Source of the DNA: Coprinus comatus
Lineage: Eukaryota > Basidiomycota > Agaricomycetes > Agaricales > Agaricaceae
DNA length: 64,000 nucleotides
Assembly: GCA_034638255.1 (NCBI GenBank)
Contig: JAWPGT010000066.1
Location: 57,602-121,601 of the forward strand
Reading direction: 5' to 3'
This document shows positions 49,289 through 60,562 of this stretch, piece after piece (within the stretch, counting starts at the first letter, position 1; every line of letters starts with the position of its first letter). Below the pieces are notes generated by a model. That model saw nothing but the letters and a program-made list of their open reading frames with translations. It was not told the DNA's origin and made no database searches. The translations under genes and the position numbers were made by a program.

Positions 49289-50974
49289 GATTGAGGATGA
49301 GTTGTACAGTTACAAAAAATTCTCCGCCACGTTAATATATGGCCAGATGGCGGCCGAGAAGATTAAAGACAACAGGTTGTGCCGCCATGAGTTTGAGTAG
49401 GAACGTGGCCAGGGCGTTACTGCTGTTGACAATTAAAAAAAGCGGTGCAAAACGAGGCGCTTTATGATTATTATTCCCACAATAAATTATGGACAGAAAC
49501 ATTTTTTTACTTCAATCAGAATCAACCTGCCTCATGGAAAGATGATCAAACATCAACTTTACACGAGGAAGATAGTAAAAGACAGGTGCGACATAACGAT
49601 GAGCTGCCGTTGTGATGCTCAACACCCTGAATCGAACACGGACCCACACTGGGTGACCACGGTCTTTCATATCTTGGCGGGCCGGTACTTAACCGATCAT
49701 GTAACATCTTACATTCATTTCCAGGCAAGAAACAAGGGTTTATATAATAGACCACGATGCTCCATCGTCCCAGTGGTATTCTACTGACTAAATCGATCAG
49801 TATGTGATTGGATACAAACAGAATTGTTCAAGTGAAGAGGCTATAGGTAGTACACAACTACGGCATGGGCTCTGGACTCCGATACCCCCACCACGGTTAA
49901 GTAAGATTCTCAGTAAAAGTTCTTCCTGCCTCGGCATCTCCGCCCTCTGTCACCATCACACCACGGTCCTTCTCTCTTTTAAACAAGCATGATCATGAAC
50001 TTGTAACATGGTCACGAAACGATGCCCTAAAATTAGAAAGATGAATGATTACCACCACCATCATATTTTAGCTCGTATGAGAAGTCGGAATAGACTCACT
50101 ACTAATGAAGTTATCGCATCCATCAGAACATATTGCTCATTAGAATCCACGGCAGTGAAAGCTATTAGCAAGTAAATTTGTGGCACCACTCCGTACAGTT
50201 TAGAACCACAATGGCTGTTCCAATCATCCTCCGACCCCCATTTATTATTCGCCAGGAATGAGCAGTCCTCGTTACAGTCAGTACTAGGCGCTCTATCATC
50301 TCCTGTATTCGCTTAAATGAGTATACATTCCACTGAATATATATAGCAAGAGATATTATCACTGAAATAATACATAGCACATGAAGGGTTATGGTCCCAG
50401 TGGAAAGTAAGATCACAAAAAGTGAAATAAAGATACGAAATGTTTTTCATGCTGTGCCTAACACCAGTGAAAGAAGAAGGTGACCACTAGTAGGCAGTAG
50501 ATGATGGACACACGCTGAAATGACTTGATGTGATTTCGGTGTTAGCTTTGCGTTCAAATATCAGGCAAGTCTCGATAAAAATAGTTCGTGGGCTGTACTC
50601 TCACTGCAGACTACTACTACACATCCCCATGATTCTTGCTAAGTTACATATACATATATAGTTTCTACTGGGCCCTAATTTACACTGCCACATGGATGTA
50701 CGTTTGAACGGTCAGCCCTACTTGGTACTACTTGTTAATTATTGACTACAATTCATGCGAAGTCACTACTTAATCGCTATAATTTTGTTGATTCGCACGC
50801 CTCTGCAAGTTGCAAGTCCAGGGAGACCGAACGTCGATACACTTGCACTGCTTCTTGTAATCACGATAATCAATTAAAAATAGTACGAACCCGTCATCAA
50901 TCGATAACATCTCCAATTGTTATTACATATTATAAAGTTTACCTTCTCTTGGATCCTTTAACCTGATTTTTCCG
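49289..50974. other. 1.7-kb intergenic region
   Basis: No supported gene. The frame at 50165-50416 (-) is hydrophobic but starts with GTG and has no splice partner. The region may hold decayed sequence of a lost cluster member, but I could not align any to the neighbours. Confidence 0.5.
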
Positions 50975-52316
50975 TTACCGCGACCTCTGTTTTTCGGATA
51001 CTGTTATCAAGTTATTAGGACCCAATAGAACCAATTTCCCTCCTGTGGCCAAAGGTTGGCTTGTACTAGCACTAGGAGCATTGTAAGTCGTTATGTTGCT
51101 AGTGCTAGCCTGATCCACGGTCTGGTTACTAGTGCTACTTGCATAATAACTAGGCGGCGGTAAAAACTCATCCATCACCCTAGCAGGAGGTGACGAGATC
51201 TGCCCTTGATCCCTTTGTGTAAGGAGTGGGGTTTGTAATCCTGAGAACATGGGTTGATGTGAGGATTGTGAGAAATAAGGAGATTGTGGAGATTGTGAGA
51301 AATAAGGGGATTGTGGAGGTTGTGAAGATCCAGTATCGGCTAGGATGGTTTCAGAATGAGTCCTTTCCTTGGGGAAGTATCCATCTGGTTTCCCCGAAGC
51401 TCTTTTTCTTGAACGAACATAACAAAACGCAAGAAGCAATACCAGCAACAGCAATCCGCAGCCTAGACCGACCCCGAGCCCTATAGCAAGTGTGTTTGGA
51501 GATTGTGACTGTCCGGGTCCAGAGCCTTGGGTCTCTGAACATGTTAGCACTCTACATTTCGGTGAAAGATCAAACGAGCTGATTTACCTCTAGGCGGATC
51601 ACTAGTTTGTGGTTGATTGTTAGATGCTGTCGTTGTTGTCGTTGTTTCAAGTTCCAACGTAATAAATCTTTCGTCAACAGTGAGCACTTTTCCATCAAAA
51701 CATGTATCATATACACATACATGAGTTGATCGACAATACCCCATCCCTCTGATCCAGCCACTGACATTTGTAAGTGATAAGTTCCATTTGGTAGGTTTGT
51801 GGCAGACCAAACAACAGCTGATTGAACAGTTTCCCAACCTTCATCTTCATCTTCTGATCTACTATGATCTTGTAAATCCACTACTGTGGATCTTAGTGGA
51901 AATGGCGATTCTCCCGCAAGCGTTATCCCCGTTGTAACTTGGTATGGCCAAAGAGGAGAGAGATAATAGATTGCGACACCTTTTCAAGTTCCTGGAGTTT
52001 TAAAAAAACTGGCACGCTTGTGTTCATAGAAAATACAATACTCACCAGTAAATTTAAAGGTAGCAGTTGCATTAGGGTCCTTCGTCATCATATGATAACC
52101 ACCAGCGTCAAGACTATGAAAAATCGACTTCTCCCAAGCTCCATTGTATTCTATTCTGGGGTCATTATCATCAACGGTAACGTTTCGTGGATTTGGTGAG
52201 GCCTGTGCCGCAGAAAGGCGGCACAATTGTACCAAGATGAAAGTTAGAATGCCAAAGCGCCTGAAATCGCCCATGTAGGGAAAGCGGCGATTAAGATAAG
52301 GAAAGGAAAGTTTCAT
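50975..52316 (-). CDS. Single-pass membrane protein, cluster member 3
   Basis: Exons 52316-52046, 51979-51721, 51667-51588 and 51534-50975; 389 residues. A signal anchor or signal peptide covers the first 40 residues (FGILTFILVQLCRLSAAQA). The ectodomain starts RNVTVDDNDPRIEYNGAW and includes VAIYYLSPLWPYQVTT and GWGIVDQLIFITLELE. A Thr-rich stalk leads to membrane segment LGVGLGCGLLLLVLLLAFC and VRSRKRAS. The tail has a tandem SPQSPYFSQ repeat (plus-strand positions about 51258-51310) and FLPPPSYYAS, a PPxY motif. Compared with members 1 and 2 the stalk is split by an extra intron, as in member 4. A TATATAA box lies about 25 bp upstream of the ATG. Confidence 0.88.
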
Positions 52317-53324
52317 AGGGTCTCTTACTGGTCGTTTATATAGCTCCCCAGGTTGTAACTCAGAACTTTACAGGACCCGTGCAGTCCTGGTGTAGAAGTG
52401 ATAGAAGATGCTGCTTGGCACTTGATGGTATTCAGTTGCTGCCAACAAGGTGAAACCCCAGATCCTCATGACAGGACTATTGAAGTGATTTCTTTTGACA
52501 ATACTTACATAAGGGTTTCAGCATAGAAATATTCATTAAGTCCGGATGGAACAGTGTGTCTCTGTATTGTGGGTTCTTATGTGCTCTAGGGCCTGAGTAA
52601 AGGTCGCGATCCAGTTTCTGTCATTAGATTAGTAGGAAAGTTCAACTTCATATTCCAAAAGCTAAATTTTCTCACTCGAACCCAATCTGCTCTCATGGTA
52701 AGTAAATGTAATTATTATTGGGGATAAAACGGTTGTTGTAACTTGAGATGGTACTGTTCTCGTCGCTCCATTCCGAAACACGCCTGGAACTTCTGAGGGG
52801 CCTTGGGCCCATCACTATCATTAATGGTGTAATAAATACAGTACATGCGCTTGTTGGCTGACATTAGTTCACACTGGATGCTGCATGTATGGCAAGGTGA
52901 GACGGAACAAGTTGTACTTATGGGGCCAGGAGATTATCCAAATAGTAATAAAATGTGTTAAGATGCCTTTCATAGAGACATTGAAGGGGTTACTACTGTG
53001 TAGGTATGACGGAGATTCCGAGTAAAGAACAGGGACATTTAGGCGTGGTCATGTAAGAGTTAAAAAAAGGATTGTCAGGAGAACATTAATACGTAAATGA
53101 ATGGTTGTGTCGTGATATATCTACTGATACATTAAGCGAACGTGTCGATTGAAGAAGACCAAAAGAGGAACAAGAACAGGAAAAAACCCACGGTAAATGT
53201 CGGATATCTTTTTTTCGAATCGAAGTGAAGTGTGAGAATTAAAGGAAAGAAAGAAAGAAAAAACACTAGCGCTACAATGAGATGAAATGGATACACCGAG
53301 GAGGCATCGAACTTATGAAACAGA
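52317..53324. other. Intergenic region between cluster members 3 and 4
   Basis: TATA-like element just upstream of member 3, then AT-rich DNA with no supported gene. A (GAAA)n run lies near 53245-53262. Confidence 0.5.
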
Positions 53325-54689
53325 TTACCGATATGAAGGCATAGGAGGTTTGCTGTAATCGCTTTGCAATAGCCGAGCGATAGGCAAAGAAGGTTGAAAT
53401 TGAAGATGAACGGGAATAGGCGGAACTGGGATTGGATGTTGAGAAAGGCTGTTGTTGCTCATTTGAGAGGAGAGGCGCGATGACCATCTACTCGCGTGAG
53501 AGTTATGATATAAACTAATACGTTGACTGCTGTTGTCATAATAGTCGGGTGGTGGCAAGTCCAAGCTGGGACCTCTTGGAATATCCCTCATTTCAAGAAC
53601 CTGGGCAGATGGCGGGTTAAGTGGAGGAACAATCAGTGTTGAAGAGGTTGTTTCATTGGCCCGCAATGACAATGAATTGGTGGATGCCGTACGTGAGGGA
53701 GTGCTGATGGTTGTAGGAGTGTAAACATTCGAAGGAAATTTATAGGAAGAGGCTTGGGGGTATGTTAACGCTTGCTCCTGATCCCCGCGTCGTCGCCTGT
53801 GTCTCAGATAATAGCCAAGCGCTATGAGTCCAAGAAGAAGAAGACCTCCAAGGGTAGCACCGATCACGATGATAACGGTCGAGTGTGACCCCATGGGTGA
53901 GACTAAAGTAGGATGTCAGTGAAATGAGCGAATTATGAGATTAAGGGAACTCACATCTTGGGGCTGTTTCAGTGGCGGAAGGCACAGCTGATGCAGTAGT
54001 CGTAGGCGCCGAACTGCTTGTGGGTATTGATGACTCCAAGGTCGTAGAAAATGATGATTCTGTTGAGGTAGTAGGGGGAAATGGGGCCTGATCGTGAGCT
54101 TCCACTGTAGTGAATCTAATGCAAAGATCATTAGCTCTGGATCTAAGAATAGGCTCCCGTTCTACTCACATAAGGGTATCAACGATTGCCCATTCATCCC
54201 CACTTGCAACTCTGATCCGCAATTCGTGTTGTTTATTTTCCAATGAATCTACACCCCAAACCACACTTGATCCAACGGTCTCCCACCCTCCCACTGTTCT
54301 CGGACTGTTATAGTCCCTCAGGTTGACAGTCACTGGAGGTTGAGAGTCGACTTGGAGTTGCGTTGTCACCTCATATGTCCACAGAGGAGACATAAAATAT
54401 ACCGCGACACCTATGGTTTGATTAAATATCAGTGATCAAAATATTATGGTCCTTCAAAGTCTAACGAACCTGTAAACGTGAAAACTGCCTCCGCAGTTGG
54501 GTCTTGCGTCAACTTATGATAACCTCCCTCGTCCAAATCAATATACTGCGAGAGAATCCAATTTCCCGAGTAATGTATCGATTCATGAGAGTCATCGATA
54601 GTAACATTCCTTAGTCGTTGGCCTTGAACAGAGTGAAAGAATGAGCTGCCGGAAAGCATGCAGAAAAAGAGAAATAAAATAGACGCCAT
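53325..54689 (-). CDS. Single-pass membrane protein, cluster member 4
   Basis: Exons 54689-54470, 54410-54170 (241 nt), 54115-53955 and 53902-53325; 399 residues. The chosen ATG gives signal peptide MASILFLFFCMLSGSSFF; upstream codons in frame lack an ATG. The ectodomain starts RNVTIDDSHESIHYSGNW and contains VAVYFMSPLWTYEVTT and DEWAIVDTLIFTTVE. After the Thr/Ser stalk come membrane segment IVIGATLGGLLLLGLIALGYY and RHRRRRGD. The tail carries LPPPDYYD (PPxY) and ends PPMPSYR. Gene structure is nearly the same as member 3, so these two are probably the most recent duplicates by structure. Function unknown. Confidence 0.88.
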
Positions 54690-55840
54690 CGCCGATGGCT
54701 GCGAAATGAAGGAAACAAATGGTTGGGATTCTTCTAGCACGCCACCAGTGTATTATATATGCGACACACTTACTTCACTTCTCATCGACAGGGACCCACC
54801 TGGCTTTTCCTCTTTTGGAACAAGGATCGCGTGCTCCGTATCGAAGGCGGTCAAAAAATAACTATCACAAGGAATTTAACGCACTTTCCAACGTCCAAAT
54901 TATCTCCTAAAGTCCTCCGACATAGGCCCAAGATTTTTAGAACTAGTTAGATGTTTTGAAGCAAATACGCGCGATTTCTTCTCCAAAAGATGGGAGACTG
55001 TAAAACGTTGACACAGGGACCAACATCAGATCAACAGTAATAAGTACACCAATATGGTAAGTCAAAATCCTTGTATTTTGTTCCGGGATCAATTGACCCG
55101 TGAAGTAAGCCGTGCTTTGTTGTATCACAATTGGAATATCTGACCCTATCCATTGGAAGCTGGTTGGGAAGGCCCAGAAGGTCCACAACACATAACGAGG
55201 GTGTGGTTGCATCAACTTCTGTGTGGCGGCCGGTGGGGCGCTTAAGTGCACCGTAATGGTAGTATCTGACGGCGTTCTCAGCGCTTGTTAGTCCATCCAT
55301 ATGGTAGGATGCATGTGTGAGACAGACCTTTAAGTCATTACTTATACCATTAGCACCAGCGCACCGTTGGTGGTAGGCAGTTAGGACTCAGGAGAGTGCG
55401 GCAAGAAAGATGTGGCGTGACTGTTATCAGAAATGTGACAGGAACTATATATGCATACCTGTTACACTCCTGCTACCACACAGTTCAATAGCATCCATGA
55501 CTCCATATTAGAATTGTAACCCAATGTTCTTCAATCAATTAATAAGTATTCCAAAGAAATTCAAGACATGTAAATAATATGATAAATAAGTACCGAAAGC
55601 ATAAGAGTAATCGTGTAACGTGAGAAGCAGTAAAACTATACATAGTGGTGCAGGAATGAAACCGAAACATAGCAAGGACGAATTATTCCACTAAAGGAGA
55701 TACACATGGAATGACGAATGAAAGGGAAATAAATTTCTATGTGACAGAAAGCAATGGTGATAATAACAGAATATAAAAACAATGCAAAATCACACCCTTG
55801 AAGGCGAATACGAAATTCAGGGACGAATGTTTAATCCCAG
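54690..55840. other. Intergenic region right of the membrane-protein cluster
   Basis: A TATATAA-like run about 60 bp before member 4 is its probable core promoter. A minus-strand ATG frame at 55300-55031 (MDGLTSAENAVRYYHYG) has plausible composition but no recognisable family and no splice partner. The last 400 bp form the 3' flank of the next gene. Confidence 0.45.
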
Positions 55841-57761
55841 TTACCAATCAACTGTCCAGAGTGCAGCTGATGTCTCGCCATTTTCACTTTTCTCATCCGT
55901 GGAATTCACCCCGGGACCATCTCCCCACTCAGTCTCGGGTTCATCGACACTTTCCGCTTCTACATCTGTCTGCCAATCATTTGTCCATGTCCACTGCCTT
56001 CTGTCAGTAGGTCTCATCCATGCCGGATATACTTCATCCCTTACAGGAGAATTCCACGTTGTTTCGTAGGGACCACTGACACCCCTACCAAGTGTAGAAG
56101 GAGGAAGTTCGTGGGGAGCCGGAGGGGGTGGCGTCAAGATGCCTATTTGGTATTCGTCTTCATGCGGAACAGTAAGGGTAGGACTCCTCGGTAGAGGTGT
56201 TCTAGCATCAAACCAAGCTTGGAATTGCTCCTCGAAACTGGGTGCGTATGCATCCCTACGTTGAGGACGGAAGGCAGGTGGTCGTGTGGACACAGGAGAT
56301 ATTGGAGTTTCTTCTCCCCAATCGTCGAAGGCGTTTCCCATTGAAGATGCTGCCGCTTGCACCCCTCTGACTACATTTGCCCAGCTAGCACGTGCTTCAT
56401 TGAGCTCATCTTGCATGTTACTTGGACGCTCGGGGTGCAGAGAGTTGTGATGGGATATAAAGAAGGAACAAGCGAGTCGCGAGAACTATTTGAGTATTCT
56501 GAATCTAGATCAATGATCACTGGTTCAGGTGAGAGTGAAAAATTGTGATCAAGAATCCTAGTCGGTGTTCGGAAGTCAATGACAATTTCCTCATCAGAGT
56601 CTGACAATTCCGAATCCGACGGAAGAGGTATTAGTGGAGGAGGAGGAGGTATGAAAGGAACATCTGCGAACACTCGAGGTTGTGACCAATTTCTAGCTCT
56701 TTGACTCCTTTTAACAACTGGAAATTTTTCTTCTCCTCGCGCACGGACTGAACTTGGTAGGAAACTGTACAATTTGGAAGTGCTACAATCATTCGAAGAG
56801 GTGCGCGACTGATAATGGTGAGAGTGCTCTTTCGAAGATAGATAGCTGCGGTAAGCTTTACATGGGGATAGCTGAAATCCCAAAGCATTCCCACTAAAGC
56901 ATAACAATAAGCCAAAAATATATTAGTCATACAAATATACAAACGTACCAATTAGCAACCAAGGCCTATACGCAAGCAACCGCATGCTTCTTGCCTTAGC
57001 AACTTCTTTGATAGTCCCTCCCTTTCTAGAGCATCCTCAAAATAGATTCTTTCGAGTGGAATGGCAACATCAGTAGGAGCACTGCCGGCCATCCAGATTG
57101 CGTGTTGCTGATGATGTCGCGGGAAAGCACCGAGATGTACTACACTGCCACACCCATTCGTCTCTTCGTATTCTCGAGGCGTCGTTTTTTGACCCGACGG
57201 CACTGACTGTGGAAGAATATACTTTGCGAGTGCTGGATATTCGGATGAGCTACCCCGATGTCCAATATGGATCTCGCTCGATGGTCCTCCACAAAGTAAT
57301 GTGTAGGAGCGACTCTTTTCGGAAGATGAATCTGTTTCTATAGGTTGTCCAGAAACACCATGGTGGTTATTGTGTTCGCCAGTTTGGTCAGAAATGACAC
57401 GATTGAACGAATCTGAGAACACCATTTCATCTTCAGAATCCGAGTCTGCATACTCATAGTCATCGTCAGAAATTTCCAACATAGGCATGTGCCGAGGATC
57501 CCGTCTGGAAGACCGGCGGTTCGCTGACGTCCATGTAAGAACCTCGTCGTCTGGTTGGTGTGTGGAGCGCCAGTGACCGGAGCGGCTAGAGCGAATACTA
57601 GATGAGGTAGGCTCCATACGCATTGCTCCTCGACGGCGCAAACGAGATGTTTCGCCGGTGCGTATCAGGTCTGAGAGTACAATTGAGTCGTCGGCATTGG
57701 AAACAAACATGTCGTCAAAGGAATCTGTAGAAGCATTATTGTTGTGATAGATGACTGGCAT
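55841..57761 (-). pseudogene. Acidic Ser-rich protein of unknown function, with apparent frame breaks
   Basis: Starts at 57761 (MPVIYHNNNASTDSFDDMF). The first exon is Ser/Arg-rich with an acidic block (ISDDDYEYADSDSEDE) and ends in ACGCLRIGLGC. A good intron (about 56949-56896) follows, after which GNALGFQLSPC continues what looks like one cysteine motif (C-x-C...C..CGN). The frame before the intron hits a stop (GC TAA TTG) and does not match the phase after it, as if two bases were missing. A second shift near 56450 separates PSLYPI from SHHNSLHPERPSN and QDELNEARASWANVV, which runs to the stop at 55841. Conserved-looking sequence on both sides of each break suggests either a recent pseudogene or assembly indels. 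I recognise no named domain. Confidence 0.5.
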
Positions 57762-58062
57762 AATGATTAGAAAAGCGAGATATCGTGAGAGAAGTCGTGG
57801 GGGTCGTAATGCAAGGGACTGTTGTCGTGGTGTTGGTTGACTTATAAGCTATCTAACTCCAGCCCTTCGTCTCCCATGACATTGGGGGCGTGCTCAAGTA
57901 TTACGTAAGAGATTCTGAGCACCGCCACTTGACGGCACTACAACATCGGAACTGCAGTCTGGAATCATGCACGATGCATGTATGAGGCGTTCATCACACG
58001 GGGCATCCCTTCTATTGTATTCATATCCACCCTGTGACCATAAGTACAGCCAACAATAGACA

Positions 58063-60562
58063 TTAAAGGCGTGCAGAGAGCGCCCTAGGCTGTTGCTTGA
58101 ACTCCTTCTTTGCCCTCTCACGTAGATCTTTCCGTAAAATCTTCCCGCTCGGGCTGTGATGAATAATTGAGTCCGACAGTTCCTCGCCAAATTAGTTCAT
58201 GAGTCAACTACATACCTTTTTGGGATCTCCGACATCGCCACCACTCCTATTAAGTAGGTCTCGTGAGCAGCTCCTTAAAATCCACAGAGCAAACGTCACT
58301 CACCTCCACGCAAATATTTATAATACGCCACTTGGGTTTGAACCCACTTCTGAATACCCAACTCGAAAGCAGCTTTGGATTCTAGGTTATCTAGAATTCT
58401 AGGATCAGTAGGCACTACATAAGCACTGTGACAATGTCAACATCCAGCGTTAAATTTCACAAGAAATAAGTGAGCAACAAACCGAGGCAATTCATTCTTA
58501 TCAAATTCATTCACAACACCAATGACTCCCACATCTGCAATATGAGAATTTTCCAAAAGAACTGCTTCGAGTTCGGCGGGTGCAACTTTATAATGCTTCT
58601 GTTAGCGCCTTTCATTTACACCACCTTTAAAAAGAAAAGAAGCAAACCTTGGAACCCCTAGCATATTCGTTAGAGTAGTGTTCTGACGCCTTGTTTAATG
58701 AAGAAGACGATACCTTGTACTTAATTAACTCCTTCTTACGATCCACAATATAATAGTAACCATCGCTGTCTCGGCGCATAATATCGCCAGTCATGTACCA
58801 TCCACCAGGCGCAAAGCTCTTTGCTGTAGCCTCAGGGTTATTAGGTATCCCTGAACGAGCAAAGTTCAGCATCACTTTTCATACTCCAAAACGTAAATAG
58901 CACTCACTCTCATGATTGTAGGTCCCCGGACCCACATTTCTCCAGCTTCTCCCTCCGGAACATCATTATTATTCTCATCTACCAATCTCATTTCAAGGTT
59001 GGCTAATAGCTTTCCAATGCTACCAAACTTCCGTTTATGGTCAGGTGGGAGGACCATTTGTGCGGGACATGTAGTTTCGGTAGAACCACATCCTTATCAA
59101 TGTTATCCCTTGTTAATAATGGAGATAGATAAACAAAAACAATGGAGCGCTTACCTTGAATCAACTTCACATCAGCACCATTCTTTGCCAGACGCTCAAG
59201 TAAACGCTCAGCCACGACTGGTGAAAGAGGTGCAGCAGCAGAAGCAATACACTTAAGCGATGTCACGTCATAAGTGTCGATCCCTTGTAATTTACAGCGT
59301 CAATCTATCAAGATTATAAATCAAGCAGAATCTTGGGGCGCTTACCAGGATGCATACTGAGCGTCAGAATAATTGGTGGCGCTAACATGATAGTTGTAAC
59401 CTTGAATCGCTCTAAATTGCGGCACATTTGTTCCGCGTCGAAACCTTGCAGCATTAAAATGCATGGCTGTCCAACCATAAACGGGTAGTTCAAGTGCATA
59501 ATTAAGCCTGTGAGTATTTTTTAGTATATGTTTACTTTTCAAATTAAAGATAACGTCCGAACGTACCAAAAATATGATAAAATGGCATTAATCCAAGTTG
59601 AACATCTTTCTCTGTCTCAACGTAACTCCAAACACTCTTACACATCTCCATAATAGTGCAAACATTTTTGTGAGTTGTCTATAAGCATAAGGATCAAAGA
59701 CTTGGAGCAAAAACAACAACAAGAATGATGCACACCTCAACTCCTTTCGGTCGACCCTGTAGTAAAAATCACATCATCAGTGAACAGCAAAATCAAACGA
59801 ACAACACATTACTCCATACCGTGGTTCCAGAACTATAACATATATATGCAGTCTCATCTGCATTCTCCCCATCAAACCTTTCCTCGCTTTGCAAAGAACC
59901 CTTATGCAACAAATCGCCTAACCAATTCTCAGACTCATACACGCCTTTTGGTAACGATTCATCCCATAATTGATCCATCACCCAAATCCGCTTATCAGCC
60001 TCTTCTTCAGAGACGTTGATCAATTTGAACATCTCTTTTGCCACATTTACGAGATGCGGCGCCACGAAGACGGTACGAGCTTTACTATCTACCCATTGCC
60101 AGGATAGTTCCCGCGGAGTAAGACTACAACCCGCGAACGTCATCCGAACGCCAGCCGCTAAACATCTAAACATAGTTCGTTTTAATAATAACAATAATTA
60201 ACGACGCGAATCATTATGTGAAGAATGGAGAAATAGTAGTACACATACCCGAAAACCACAGTAGACCATGACATTGTATTTGAACTGAAAATCATAGCAA
60301 CATCACCTCGAGTCAGATTTGTAAACATTCCTGGGTTAGATTCCGAGGGTAAAGAGACGTGATTTCGAATTCCATAACCAAACTTGAGTGCGAGTCGCTT
60401 CACTTGTTCCCTAGTTATCGTAATTCCAGTGTCGGCATCAACGAAAGCTGGAGCAGATGGGTTATAACGGTGATACGTCGTCTCCAACAAATTCGTAAAT
60501 ATAGACTCTTTCACAATCGGCGTAAGCGGAAGGTCGGAACTATAGATAATTGGCTGGGGCAT
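58063..60562 (-). CDS. 4-coumarate-CoA-ligase-like acyl-CoA synthetase with PTS1-like end (apparent indels)
   Basis: Adenylate-forming enzyme that would activate an aromatic or fatty acid to its CoA thioester via acyl-AMP. Exons: 60562-60249, 60165-59820, 59756-59736 (21 nt), 59678-59567, 59507-59346, 59283-59155, 59092-58908, 58850-58714, 58585-58483, 58425-58304, 58246-58216, 58153-58063; about 584 residues. Motifs: YSSGTTGRPKGVE (P-loop, across two introns), [33 protein letters not shown], and [11 protein letters not shown] with the catalytic C-terminal lysine. The protein ends SARL, a PTS1-type peroxisomal signal (ARL). Exon 8 begins GGATACCTAATAACC where GYLNNPEA is expected, one base short, and exon 9 begins TTGCACC where one G seems missing. 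These are either mutations making it a pseudogene or assembly errors. Confidence 0.85.

Noticed and set aside
50165..50416. Hydrophobic 83-codon minus-strand frame between cluster members
   Set aside because: Begins with GTG and has no signal of the cluster family; likely chance.
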